DNA from: CALOCV01 sp942491955
Lineage (GTDB): Bacteria; Chlamydiota; Chlamydiia; Chlamydiales; CALOCV01
Assembly (NCBI GenBank): GCA_942491955.1
Contig: CALOCV010000005.1
Coordinates: 1-48,691, forward strand
Reading direction: 5' to 3'
Length of the DNA stretch: 48,691 bases
The stretch's first letter is position 1; the number at the start of each line of letters is the position of its first letter. This document shows positions 15,927 through 25,264 of this stretch, one piece after another. Under the pieces are notes generated by a model. That model saw nothing but the letters and a program-made list of their open reading frames with translations. It was not told the origin of the DNA and did no database searches. Position numbers and translations under genes: made by a program.

Positions 15927-17444
15927 GTCCAGGGGTTCGATACGTTCGATACCCTCTTTATTAAGGATGATACGGACCTTGGAGATTTCTGTGGGTTCTT
16001 TTCCTTCACCGGAGGAGAAGGTTTTTTTGATGATTACGTTGATATGATAGACTTTGGGGCATTTACGGATAAGAATTTCTTTTGTTATTGCGTCAAGATC
16101 GAGTGATTCTTGGTAGGTATCGCTTGCTTTTAGAGTGAATTGGGAGATGTTGAAGCGGAAGATATCGTGAAGGTCTTTGAGACCTGTTCTTCCACGGGTG
16201 TAGCCAGGTTCGAGGATGACTTCTTTTTTGAAGTGGATAATATTTTCTAGTCGGCGGGCAAGTTCGAGTTCACTGTGGAAGGTTTGGTCACGTAGGTTGA
16301 GGATTTCCTTTGGGAGTTGTCCTCGGCTAAGAAACGTGAATGATTCTTTGAGTTCACCGAGGGTATGCCGCTCGTCAGTGGTAAGGATTTTCGTTGTATA
16401 ATCGGGAAAGAGACGGAAGGCGAGTTTGTAATAGGCTGTTTTCAGGCCTTCTTTCAAGCGATCTTTTAAGATATAGAGAATGACGGAGACGATAACAAAG
16501 GCAGTGGCATCGACGATGAAGGCTCTTCCGTACCAGGCGAGAAGGAAGATGTACAAAAACATTGCGAGTCCTGCTGCTGTGGTAGCGATGAGTTGATCGA
16601 ACCGTTTTACAGGCTGTTTTCGTTGCGTGGAGAGAAGGAGGGCTTCGAGGACGAATTTATTGAGAAGGCTTGCTCGATAGAGGGTATGTTCGCGTTTTTT
16701 CTCGTCATCGATATCGTAAGGGGAATGGTATCCTTTTTCTTGTCGGTACGCTTTTAGGGAGAGGACTAGGTTTGTGATGGTGTCATCTCTTTTTTCTAGA
16801 TCAGGGACATTATGTTTGCGTATTTTGCGCAGCAGGAGGAGAAGGTAATTTTCTGATAGCGTGCAGAAAAATTCATCGACATAGCCACAGAATTTTTGCA
16901 AGATTGACAGGGGGTTTGTAGCGTAAAATGTTTTTTGGAAAGAAGAGAATTTTTCTTGGAGAATATGGATATCTTCACAAAGAGTATCGATTTCCTTAGC
17001 AATGGAGAGAAGATCTTGTTGTCCCTTTTGATTGTGCAGTTGTTCGAGTAGGGTATAGGTGCGGTCACGGATTTGGCTACGTGCCATATTACCAAAGAGT
17101 TTGAGTTCGAATTTCGTCTGTTTATAGGGAAGGGTTTTTTGGTCTTGGATCCATTGGTCAATACGTCCGAGAGGAGAAAGGTTGCTATCCCGATTTCCCA
17201 ATTCTCGTAGGGAGAGGCGAGGAGTGCGGAAGCGGACAAGAGAGGTTTGGTCGAGATAGAATTGGTTCCGTTTATAGGTTTGTGCGTTGATTTGTAGGGA
17301 GCCGGGGACGAAGAAGTAGAATTCATGGGTATAGGTCATCCGTTTTGATTCGTCGATAGGGGAATAGGTTGAGCGGAGTTCAAATTGCATCCGGTCGCGT
17401 TGACGAAGTTCTTCATCTGTGGGATCGTCGAAAAAGCCTACCAT
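15924..17444 (-). CDS. Hypothetical membrane protein
   Basis: A 506-residue protein with two adjacent membrane segments near residues 285-303 and 309-326. About 280 residues of N-terminal and 180 residues of C-terminal sequence both appear soluble, and with two close membrane passes both would face the same side, probably the cytoplasm. The N-terminal part contains a helical segment (about 130-215) rich in Leu, Glu and Lys. The C-terminal part holds charged strands (for example KEVILEPGYTRGRTGLKD). No known family is recognised. The gene is divergent from the lipase-like gene at 17496, with 51 bases between the start codons. Confidence 0.7.
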   Translation of the reverse strand: MVGFFDDPTDEELRQRDRMQFELRSTYSPIDESKRMTYTHEFYFFVPGSLQINAQTYKRNQFYLDQTSLVRFRTPRLSLRELGNRDSNLSPLGRIDQWIQDQKTLPYKQTKFELKLFGNMARSQIRDRTYTLLEQLHNQKGQQDLLSIAKEIDTLCEDIHILQEKFSSFQKTFYATNPLSILQKFCGYVDEFFCTLSENYLLLLLRKIRKHNVPDLEKRDDTITNLVLSLKAYRQEKGYHSPYDIDDEKKREHTLYRASLLNKFVLEALLLSTQRKQPVKRFDQLIATTAAGLAMFLYIFLLAWYGRAFIVDATAFVIVSVILYILKDRLKEGLKTAYYKLAFRLFPDYTTKILTTDERHTLGELKESFTFLSRGQLPKEILNLRDQTFHSELELARRLENIIHFKKEVILEPGYTRGRTGLKDLHDIFRFNISQFTLKASDTYQESLDLDAITKEILIRKCPKVYHINVIIKKTFSSGEGKEPTEISKVRIILNKEGIERIEPLD

Positions 17445-17495
17445 TCTATTCCTTTTTCTTGGATCATATCGTAGAAAGGCTTTTGAATACTAGGG

Positions 17496-18464
17496 ATGGG
17501 ATCCATGGTCATGCATCGAGTCGTTTCTTTTTTTTTAGTGAAATCTCCTTTATTGATAGGGGTTGACGAAGTAAAGATTTGGAAAAAGGTGTTACTAGTC
17601 GCGGGGGGAATGGCGATGGTAACGGGTCTGTTTTCTGTTCTTTATGTTTCTCCGGTTACTTTATGTGTGAGTGCGATAGCATTTTTTGTTTTCGGTATTC
17701 TTTGCGTAGGAGAGTGTATACGGAGCTTATCTTCTTTTCTAGTTAACGAGGGAATTCGAGGGTGGATTCAGGCGACCTTTGGAGAATTGGCTTCTCTTGG
17801 CCGAATTCTTGCCTGGTATTTTCGCGATTTAACCGAAGAAAATCCTACTGGGAAAGTAGAACAGAGCGGGCAACCGATTCTCTTAATCCACGGCCTTTGG
17901 CACAGTAGTTCTGGTTGGACAAACTATCGAAAGTGGTTGTTGGAAAAAGGATGCGGGCCGGTTTTTACTCTTAACATCCCTTCGACCAATGATTTCATTG
18001 AAGAAAACGGGAAGTATGTCACAAAAAAAATTCAGGAGATCGTGGATCTTACGGGACGAAAAGATATTCTTTTGATTGGACATTCGAGGGGAGGGATCAT
18101 TGCTTCTTGGGTAGCAACAGAAGAGGGGCAAGATGCTGTAAAAGGGGTGATTACTTTAGGAGCTCCTTTACAAGGAACTAAGCTGGCGCTCTTCTCTTTT
18201 TTTCGGAAGAATGCCGAACAGATGCAATGGCAATCGCCATTTATGCAATCTTTTAAAGAGCGGTTGAACAGCAACACCAAGGTGTTGTTCCATCATTTTG
18301 GAAGCACAACGGATGCGATCATCATTCCACAACATTCGGCCATTCGTGATGCAAAGCATTCGACAGTAATTCCCTATCTTGGCCACCTCTCTTATTTGGT
18401 TTCGCGTCAGGTTTTTGATCGGGTCTTTGCAGTCATACGCGATTTCAATGGCCAGCAAGCGTAA
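17496..18464 (+). CDS. Membrane-anchored lipase-like alpha/beta hydrolase
   Basis: A 322-residue serine hydrolase. Residues about 30-75 contain two hydrophobic segments (VLLVAGGMAMVTGLFSVLYV and VTLCVSAIAFFVFGILCV), so the enzyme is tethered to the inner membrane. The catalytic domain shows LLIHGLWHSSSGW (129-141), LIGHSRGGIIASW (Ser about 197), TDAIIIP (Asp about 273) and LGHLSYL (His about 297), a complete triad with spacing typical of PGAP1/triacylglycerol-lipase-like proteins. The substrate is likely a lipid ester, by analogy only. Several in-frame Met codons (17496, 17505, 17511) could serve as start; the choice does not affect the domain. The 3' end overlaps the convergent lgt gene by 58 bases. 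Confidence 0.82.
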   Translation: MGSMVMHRVVSFFLVKSPLLIGVDEVKIWKKVLLVAGGMAMVTGLFSVLYVSPVTLCVSAIAFFVFGILCVGECIRSLSSFLVNEGIRGWIQATFGELASLGRILAWYFRDLTEENPTGKVEQSGQPILLIHGLWHSSSGWTNYRKWLLEKGCGPVFTLNIPSTNDFIEENGKYVTKKIQEIVDLTGRKDILLIGHSRGGIIASWVATEEGQDAVKGVITLGAPLQGTKLALFSFFRKNAEQMQWQSPFMQSFKERLNSNTKVLFHHFGSTTDAIIIPQHSAIRDAKHSTVIPYLGHLSYLVSRQVFDRVFAVIRDFNGQQA

Positions 18465-19306
18465 AGAATTAGCATCATCCCCCCCAAGATGTAGGGGATG
18501 CTTAGGTACTGTCCTTGTTGGATATGGAATGCAACGACGCCTGCCCCAGGAAAGGGGGCTTTAAAGAATTCGAGAAGAAAACGAGAAGTAAAAACAAGAA
18601 CAAAGAAAAGGCCACTTAAAAAACCGGAGCGGAACTTGCGCAATGCAATATTACGGCACGAAAACAGAATGAAAAAGATGGCGAGATAACAAATTCCTTC
18701 GTAGAGCTGTACAGGGTGTCTTGGTTCTGGTATGGAACCGTCGGCAGGGTTAAGGAAGATAATGCCCCAAGGAAGAGAGGTTGGAATACCGACGATTTCC
18801 TGATTGACGAAGTTACCAATGCGGATGAAAAAGCCGGCCAATCCTGTTGGGATAACGATGAGGTCGAGAAGGTAAAAAAAGGTAAGAAAGGAATAGATTC
18901 GGCGATAACGGCGATGGTAGAGATAAAGAGCCGTCATAATACCAACACCAGCACCGTGGCTGGAAAGCCCACCTTTCCAAATTTGGAGAATTTGATAGGT
19001 GTGAGTTTGGTAGTAATCCCAATCATAAAATAGAACCTCTCCCAAGCGCGCACCGAGGATGGTACCAAGGACGACAAACCAACAGAGCCGATCGGCTAAA
19101 AAATGGCTGGTTTGTTTGGCATGCTCTTCTCCATACAGGGTAAGTTCTTTTCGCAGGAAACGCATGATAATGGCGTATCCGAACAGGAAGCCAGTAACAA
19201 ATAGAAGACCATACCATGCAATCGAATGATGAAAATAAGGGATCGAGAAGGCTTCTCGAGGGGGATTCCAAATGATCCAAGAAAGGAGGGGAACCATCAT
19301 AGACAT
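18407..19306 (-). CDS. lgt: Prolipoprotein diacylglyceryl transferase Lgt
   Basis: Transfers diacylglycerol from phosphatidylglycerol to the lipobox Cys of prolipoproteins in the inner membrane. The 299-residue protein has seven or so hydrophobic segments, the Lgt signature RIGNFVNQEIVG (with conserved Arg, Gly, Asn and Glu), and HPVQLYE further on, all expected for catalysis. The N-terminal part contains FHHSIAWYGLLF, again typical. tRNA-Pro is encoded directly upstream on the same strand. Its 3' end overlaps the end of the convergent lipase-like gene. Confidence 0.94.
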   Translation of the reverse strand: MSMMVPLLSWIIWNPPREAFSIPYFHHSIAWYGLLFVTGFLFGYAIIMRFLRKELTLYGEEHAKQTSHFLADRLCWFVVLGTILGARLGEVLFYDWDYYQTHTYQILQIWKGGLSSHGAGVGIMTALYLYHRRYRRIYSFLTFFYLLDLIVIPTGLAGFFIRIGNFVNQEIVGIPTSLPWGIIFLNPADGSIPEPRHPVQLYEGICYLAIFFILFSCRNIALRKFRSGFLSGLFFVLVFTSRFLLEFFKAPFPGAGVVAFHIQQGQYLSIPYILGGMMLILYACWPLKSRMTAKTRSKT

Positions 19307-19312
19307 CCAATT

Positions 19313-19387
19313 TCGGAGTAGAGGGATTTGAACCCCCGACCTACTGCTCCCAAAGCAGCCGCGCTAGCCAAACTGCGCTATACTCCG
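19313..19387 (-). tRNA. tRNA-Pro (anticodon UGG)
   Basis: A 75-nt cloverleaf on the minus strand. The acceptor stem CGGAGTA pairs with TACTCCG, with discriminator A. The anticodon arm GCTGC-TTTGGGA-GCAGT presents TGG, and the T arm contains GGGGGTTCAAATCCC. CCA is not encoded. It lies between lgt and the kinase gene, on the same strand as both. Confidence 0.95.
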
Positions 19388-19412
19388 TATTTTTGCCTTT
19401 AAAGGTATCACA

Positions 19413-21017
19413 TCACACATTTTCCGCCAAGCGGAGGGGGGGTAAATTTTTGAATGCTTCAATGAATTCTTTCATGGAATTTTCGTATTGGTCAGGTGAT
19501 TGAGTGATTTTAAGAATATCGTACACTGCTAGAAGACAGCGTTTTTCGGTTTCATTGAATTTTGGTTGTTTTGTTAATGATTCCGAGAAGCGAATAATGT
19601 CTGAGACGGTCTCCATTGTCTTTGGACTAAGTATAGTAACAAATGTCGTTGCTAGGGCGTAAAAATCGGTATATTTCCAATGGTCGGCGATATCTTCTTG
19701 GTACATTCTAGGAGGGTAGTATCCCTCCGTATGTGATATTGCTACTTTACCATCTTCTACTTTGCGTGCCCCGCCAAAATCTGAAAGAACAAGTTTTATT
19801 TGTCCCTCTTCTTTTTTGTATAAGAGGTTTTCTGGTTTGATATCTCCGTGATGAATTTCCTTCTCATGCATGACTGTTAATCCTGAAACAAGATCTTGAA
19901 AGGCGCGAAGTTTATGGCGTGCAGGGAGATTTGCCACCTCTTGATTCCATCCATCCCCGTCATAGCAAATGCCCATCATGAATCCGATCTGATTTTGTTC
20001 CACATTTTGTTGGTTCTGTACGGAGACGACTTTGGGTGGCTCTTGAATTCCAGGTATTCCTTGGAGTTCAGTGAGCAATGCTTTTTCATTGATTCCTTCC
20101 ATCAACCAGTTGGCTTTTGCAAACAGAGCGGCCTTTTGCTCGGGTTTTAGTTGATTCCAGGATTTTTCTGGAGTTGTGCCCAATTGTTGATTCAATACTT
20201 CAATAAAATGATTGCTAAATGTTTTAGAATAACTATTTGTTATAAAATTTTTACAAACTGTCTGATAGTTAGGATCAGTCTTCTGTATCTGCGAATCTTT
20301 TAATTGCTCAGGATTAAAGTTTTTGATAGCTATTTTCCGACCTTCAATCAAATCTTTCCCTTTAGTGACAATAGAAAAACCTCCTTTTCCCAGCTCTTTT
20401 CCAATGAGAACTAAGCTTAAAATTCGATCTCCCTCTCTTTGCACGACGATCTTTCTTGTGATCGTCGCAGAAGATTTCTTCGTTTTTTTTGTAACTTCTA
20501 TCTCTAAGAGATCATTTTTTGTCTCCTTAAAAACCTGCCTTATCTTTTCCAATGATTCAGGATTGAGTGCTCTTTTGATTCGTTGATAGTCACGGAAATC
20601 TTCTAAATCTTGGGTTTTTTGTATTTTAGGATCTTTTAATGCTGCAACCCAATCTTGTGCAGTCTTTTTATTAATCGTTTTTTTTATAGAAGATTTATTA
20701 AGGAGATACTGTTCCTCATTCATCGTAATAATAGAATATCTTCCTGTTAGGTTGAGAAGAAAGGCCATCGCTTTGTCAAAATTAGAAACAATGGCTTTGC
20801 ATTGGATTTTGCTCAAACGAGTATCTGTAAAGACTTTGGCGTTGATGGAGTGCCTTTCTGGGGGATTGGCCGTTCCTTGCTGAACGGCAGTTGAAAAAAC
20901 GGAAGCAATTTTTCCAGGGGCTCCTTGGCCAGTCCCAACATCTGCACTCTGTATATCAGGAGGAATACTACTACCTCTTTGGGCGGAAGTAGAGTAATTG
21001 AAGTCAGGAAAGGACAT
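19413..21017 (-). CDS. Ser/Thr protein kinase-like protein with large N-terminal extension
   Basis: A 534-residue protein with about 200 residues of unknown N-terminal sequence, then a eukaryotic-type kinase domain. Visible parts: glycine loop GKELGKGGFSIV (206-217), VAIK-type lysine in KIAIKNF (Lys about 232), catalytic loop HHGDIKPEN (389-397, catalytic Asp about 392) and DFG (413-415). The catalytic loop has HGD where most kinases have HRD. About 75 residues lie between the Lys and the rest of the N-lobe, longer than usual. Catalytic Lys, Asp, Asn and DFG are all kept, so activity is plausible. There is no membrane segment, unlike PknB/PknD types, so it may be a soluble or secreted kinase. 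A MITE-like repeat sits 26 bases upstream of the start. Confidence 0.8.
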   Translation of the reverse strand: MSFPDFNYSTSAQRGSSIPPDIQSADVGTGQGAPGKIASVFSTAVQQGTANPPERHSINAKVFTDTRLSKIQCKAIVSNFDKAMAFLLNLTGRYSIITMNEEQYLLNKSSIKKTINKKTAQDWVAALKDPKIQKTQDLEDFRDYQRIKRALNPESLEKIRQVFKETKNDLLEIEVTKKTKKSSATITRKIVVQREGDRILSLVLIGKELGKGGFSIVTKGKDLIEGRKIAIKNFNPEQLKDSQIQKTDPNYQTVCKNFITNSYSKTFSNHFIEVLNQQLGTTPEKSWNQLKPEQKAALFAKANWLMEGINEKALLTELQGIPGIQEPPKVVSVQNQQNVEQNQIGFMMGICYDGDGWNQEVANLPARHKLRAFQDLVSGLTVMHEKEIHHGDIKPENLLYKKEEGQIKLVLSDFGGARKVEDGKVAISHTEGYYPPRMYQEDIADHWKYTDFYALATTFVTILSPKTMETVSDIIRFSESLTKQPKFNETEKRCLLAVYDILKITQSPDQYENSMKEFIEAFKNLPPLRLAENV

Positions 21018-21042
21018 AAGCTAAATCCTTGGTAAGAAAAGA

Positions 21043-21210
21043 CTAGTGTTCCGTCAACCCTTAATATCAGGGCGTCTTTATTGATCTTTTTCCGCCTGGC
21101 TAAGTGTTCAATCTCACTAACATTACGATGTTTACCTCGATCTCTACACTACGCCATGCGAAAAAATCTCAATAAATCCACCCTAATATGAAGGGTTGAC
21201 AGAGCACTAG
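21043..21210. repeat. MITE-like element with long inverted arms
   Basis: 168 bp from CTAGTG to CACTAG. The arms are about 58 bases each and nearly complementary: the left arm starts CTAGTGTTCCGTCAACCCTT and the reverse complement of the right arm CTAGTGCTCTGTCAACCCTT, both continuing through a TTTATTGA block. The 50-base centre is not repeated. No coding capacity. It lies in the gap between the kinase gene and the Sel1-like gene. Confidence 0.75.
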
Positions 21211-21249
21211 CTTCATTATAACATAAAATAATTTCTATTAAGCTATAAT

Positions 21250-23279
21250 TTATTTGATAGTTTGGGGATTTTCATGGATTTTTTGCTCAAGATTCACTAT
21301 TTTTTCTAGGAGATTTTTCCCTTTGTCTGTATTGGAATCAAGCCCATTTTTCGCATATTGACAACAAAGAGTTCCTATCCCAAGAATGTACTGTTTTTGG
21401 GGTATATCGTTCTCTGTTTTAGCTTTTTCTACGCAGTGTTCTCCTAATGAAATCAGAAGTTCCTGTTCATGACGGTCATTCAAGATGGATGATAATCGGG
21501 AGCATTGTGGTCCCGTCTGCCCAAATTGATGGAGAAAGCGTTGTTTTTCTTCAAGAGAGGGTTCTTCTTGGATGAGTTGATAAATAATGGGCTCAATTGT
21601 GGAAGCATGAGCCCAATATTTTTCGGCGAGTTGAGCCATTGTTTGGATCTCTTCATCTCGTTTGGGGTGATTGCGATTGTGGATTGTGTGATAAAACCCC
21701 TCTAAATGCCAATGGACAGTCTCATCTGCCCAAGACAAGAGAGAGCGCGTCAACTTTTCTTCTGCGTAGAGATCCCCGACAGCGTGGAGGAGGCTGCTAT
21801 CTTTTGTTGCTTTAGCAAAATCGAACAAGATTTTATCTTGATCTTTTGATTGGATGAAAGCTTGTGCAAAGGCTTTTTTATTCATATGAGGAGCAGAAAC
21901 AAGGGCGTTGAGAGTGGCGTTTGTGGCACTACTGAAAAAAGCATCTTTTGGTGCTGTTTCGAGAAATTGAGCCAGCTGTTGGACATCTTCTAGCGCCTTT
22001 GGATTGGCTTTGTCGACAATGGATGCATACCGTTGTTCGAGCCGTTGGTAGGGAAGAAAATGATGATTGAGTTCTTCAATTCTATTCTCTTCTTCAGGTG
22101 TCAACGCCCACTCTTTGGCTTTTTCTATCATTTCTAATGCTTTTTTTATTCGTTTTTTCTCTGGGTCGAAGGGATGGAGAGAAAAGTCTCTCTGTCGTTC
22201 GGCAAAGGCGATTTTGGCTGGAAAGGAGGGGATGCGTATCAGATGATTTTCGATCTCTTCTCCCATTTCGATAGGGGAAAGAGGGGGTTTTTTTGATTTT
22301 TTTGTAAAAAAGAAATGGCAGCGCGATCTTTTTCATAGAATTTTTTGCTTAAAGAGAGGATGGCCGGGACATATTCTCGTTCCACAAGGATTTTTTGCCA
22401 TGTAATACCCTCTTCTCCACCCGATTCCTCAGAGAGCTCATGGATTACAGAATCACGATTTCCTTGGATCAATGCGGAGAGGAGGAGATTTTTCCGTTCA
22501 GGCGTCGTTGCAAGGGTGCGTACCATCTCCTTTTCCTGTTCGGAATTCTCTTGCAATAGGATAAGAAAAGAGGGGATTATTTCGTGTTTGCCCTCGTCTA
22601 AACTCTCGCTGATCTGTTTTTGCGGTTCTTCATCTAATGGAGACTCTCCTTTTTGGCATTTTTGGATCACTTCTTGTAGCTTTTTTTCGGCACAGCCAAG
22701 AGAACTTTTCCCCTCAACCGCTTTTTCTAAATACTCGGTAGCGAGAGATTCTAAATCGTTATTTTTGTAATATCGATAGAGATGAAAATAACCATCTGCA
22801 TTGCCAGAAAGAGCGGCTAAGCGAAAAAACTTGCGCGCTTTTCTTGGGTTAACGGGGATCCAAGCAAGATATTGTTTGCCCTTTTCAATCATGGCTTCGG
22901 TATTTCCTGCTTCAATTGCCTTCTCTAGAGCAATACTTTGTGTCACGATATCGCCACCTTGCTTAAGAGGTTTTTTTGCTTGCTTTTCGTGATTATAGGT
23001 ATAAACGGTTCGGACAAGACCTCCCACAACAGGGATCATTCGGATACAGCCAACACCAATATTGGAAATTTTTTCGGCTTGTTTGCTTTTTGCCCTCTCC
23101 CAATAGTCTACGCTCCTTATATTAGAAGGACTCTCTTCATTTTTGATTTGACGGTTATAGTGTGTCGCCTGTATCTGATAAAAAACTGCCTGTACCGAAT
23201 TGATAACGATTTGCCCTGCACCAATCAATGGACCCAGTACAATGCTCGCAATATCGATATAGAGGGGACGTATATGCAT
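21250..23279 (-). CDS. Sel1/TPR-like repeat protein, frameshifted
   Basis: A protein of about 676 residues once one base is added. The upstream frame (23279-22239, 346 residues) begins with a hydrophobic region (SIVLGPLIGAGQIVINSVQAV and later GVGCIRMIPVVGGLV), followed by helical repeats of Sel1-like type (KARKFFRLAALSGNADGYFHL). The downstream frame (22266-21250) continues with helical repeats and has no separate start or ribosome site. The two frames overlap by 28 bases; switching at the seven-A run near 22287-22293 gives KKPPLSPIEMGEEI. The total of 2030 bases is one short of 677 codons. The A AAA AAC heptamer in frame would also allow a -1 ribosomal shift. Repeat proteins of this kind commonly mediate protein contacts, often with host factors in chlamydiae. 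Confidence 0.7.
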
Positions 23280-23326
23280 ACTGTTAGAAAACCATGGATA
23301 GAATAAGATAGGAAGAAAATTTTTAT

Positions 23327-25144
23327 ATGCCGTATCAACCGATTGAAAATTATGGCCTTATTGGTGATTTAAAAACCGTAGCACTCGTCGGAATGAATGG
23401 ATCGATTGATTTTTTTTGTTTTCCACGTTTTGATTCTCCATCTATCTTTGCCGCTCTTCTAGATGATGAAAAAGGGGGACGGTTTCAAATCCATCCTCTA
23501 CTAGAAGGAACTATCCAAAAGCAGCTATACGTCTCTGATTCTAATATTTTATTAACACGATTCCTTTGCTCAGAAGGGATCTGTGAAGTCTCCGATTTCA
23601 TGACGATTTGTCACACTTCCGAAGAACAACATCTCGTTCGAAGAATCAAAACCATCCGAGGTACCATTCAATATCGAGTAATCTGTCAACCCCGCTTTGA
23701 TTATGGTCGTATCCGACTTACTATCGATATTCGAGAGCAAGAGGCTTTATTCCTTCCTGAGAAAGAGGGAGTGCCTTCTCTTCGATTGCGCACACGGATA
23801 CCTCTCGAAAAGACCGATGAAGGAGACGCAATCGCCGTTTTCACCTTGAATCCAGGGGAGAGTGTTGCCTTTGTTCTTGAGTCGGCCGAAGCGCCCAAAA
23901 AAGGCTCCTCCTGTTTGCCCGATTTTGTGGCAGAAAGCTTTAAAGAGACCTTAAATTTCTGGCACCAGTGGGTAGGCCAGTCAAACTACAAAGGACGCTG
24001 GCAGGAGATGGTGAATCGCTCTGCTCTAACCCTTAAATTACTGACATCCAAAGAATTCGGATCTATTGTTGCGGCTCCTACATTCGGTTTGCCCGAAGAA
24101 ATTGGAGGAGAAAGAAACTGGGACTATCGCTACACCTGGATACGCGATGCCTCATTCACTCTTTACGGTCTGATGCGCCTAGGATACATGGAAGAAGCAA
24201 CCGCCTTTATGCAGTGGATTGAAGATCGATGCGCCGATCTCAATCCCGACGGATCTTTGCAGATCATGTACGGAATCGATGGTCAAAAAATATTAACCGA
24301 AGAGAATCTCTCCCATTTCGAAGGATACCGTGGCTCTCAACCCGTTCGGATAGGAAATGCTGCCTACAAACAATCCCAACTCGATATTTATGGAGAACTC
24401 CTCGATTCGATCTATTTGTACAATAAATACGGACAACCCATTTCTATCGACCTATGGCAAAACCTCATCCATTTGCTCAATTGGGTGATGGAAAACTGGA
24501 AGAACCAAGACTATGGAATTTGGGAAATTCGAGGAAAACCCCAATCGTTTCTCTATTCAAGACTCATGTGCTGGGTTGCCCTCGATCGAGGCATCCGACT
24601 CGCTAAAAAACGTTCGTTTCCCGCTCCTCTCATACCTTGGACAAAGGCAAGAGATGAAATTTATCAAAGACTCATCTCCGATTTTTGGAATGAAGGCCTT
24701 GCATCATTTGTCCAAACAGCAGGAGGAGAAACTTTCGATGCCGCAACTCTAATGATGCCCCTTGTGAAATTCATCAGCCCAACAGACCCTCGTTGGCTCT
24801 CAACGCTCAAACAGATAAAAGATCATCTCGTTGACGACTCCCTCGTCTATCGTTACCGTTCCCATCAAGAAAACCTCGATGGATTGATCGGATCAGAGGG
24901 GACTTTCACGATGTGTTCCTTTTGGTTTGTCGAAAATCTCGCCCGATCAGGCGATGTCCAACAGGCGCGCTTTCTCTTCGAAAAATTATTGGGCTACGCT
25001 AACCATCTCGGTCTTTTTGCAGAAGAAATTGGCCTCGATGGTAGACAACTCGGTAACTTTCCACAAGCCTTTACCCACCTCGCCCTCATCAGCGCCGCTG
25101 TAAATATCGATAGCCAACTCACAAAAAAACATATCCATTGGTGA
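23327..25144 (+). CDS. Glycoside hydrolase family 15 (glucoamylase/trehalase-like)
   Basis: A 605-residue cytoplasmic GH15 enzyme. The N-terminal beta domain starts YQPIENYGLIGDLKTVALVG, with GMNGSIDFFCFPRFDSPS close behind, as in bacterial glucoamylase/trehalase homologues. The alpha/alpha-barrel carries GGERNWDYRYTWIRDASF (about 263-280), the strongest family mark and part of the active site, and the C-terminal LFAEEIGLDGRQLGNFPQAF with the second catalytic Glu and the LGNFPQAF box. It could hydrolyse alpha-1,4-glucan, matching the glycogen metabolism known in chlamydiae, or trehalose as in mycobacterial relatives; the sequence alone does not decide. The ATG follows AGGAAGAAAA, a good ribosome site. 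It is divergent from the Sel1-like gene with only 47 bases between. Confidence 0.9.
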   Translation: MPYQPIENYGLIGDLKTVALVGMNGSIDFFCFPRFDSPSIFAALLDDEKGGRFQIHPLLEGTIQKQLYVSDSNILLTRFLCSEGICEVSDFMTICHTSEEQHLVRRIKTIRGTIQYRVICQPRFDYGRIRLTIDIREQEALFLPEKEGVPSLRLRTRIPLEKTDEGDAIAVFTLNPGESVAFVLESAEAPKKGSSCLPDFVAESFKETLNFWHQWVGQSNYKGRWQEMVNRSALTLKLLTSKEFGSIVAAPTFGLPEEIGGERNWDYRYTWIRDASFTLYGLMRLGYMEEATAFMQWIEDRCADLNPDGSLQIMYGIDGQKILTEENLSHFEGYRGSQPVRIGNAAYKQSQLDIYGELLDSIYLYNKYGQPISIDLWQNLIHLLNWVMENWKNQDYGIWEIRGKPQSFLYSRLMCWVALDRGIRLAKKRSFPAPLIPWTKARDEIYQRLISDFWNEGLASFVQTAGGETFDAATLMMPLVKFISPTDPRWLSTLKQIKDHLVDDSLVYRYRSHQENLDGLIGSEGTFTMCSFWFVENLARSGDVQQARFLFEKLLGYANHLGLFAEEIGLDGRQLGNFPQAFTHLALISAAVNIDSQLTKKHIHW

Positions 25145-25264
25145 ATTTCTCTCTCTTTGGGCTCTACCAAAAGCTTCTCTCTAGGAGCTCAGCTCCTTAA
25201 GATGTCGCTTTATAAAATAATTTTTTTATTGTAGAATGAGATAAATCCGTTTAAGGAGGCAGAT

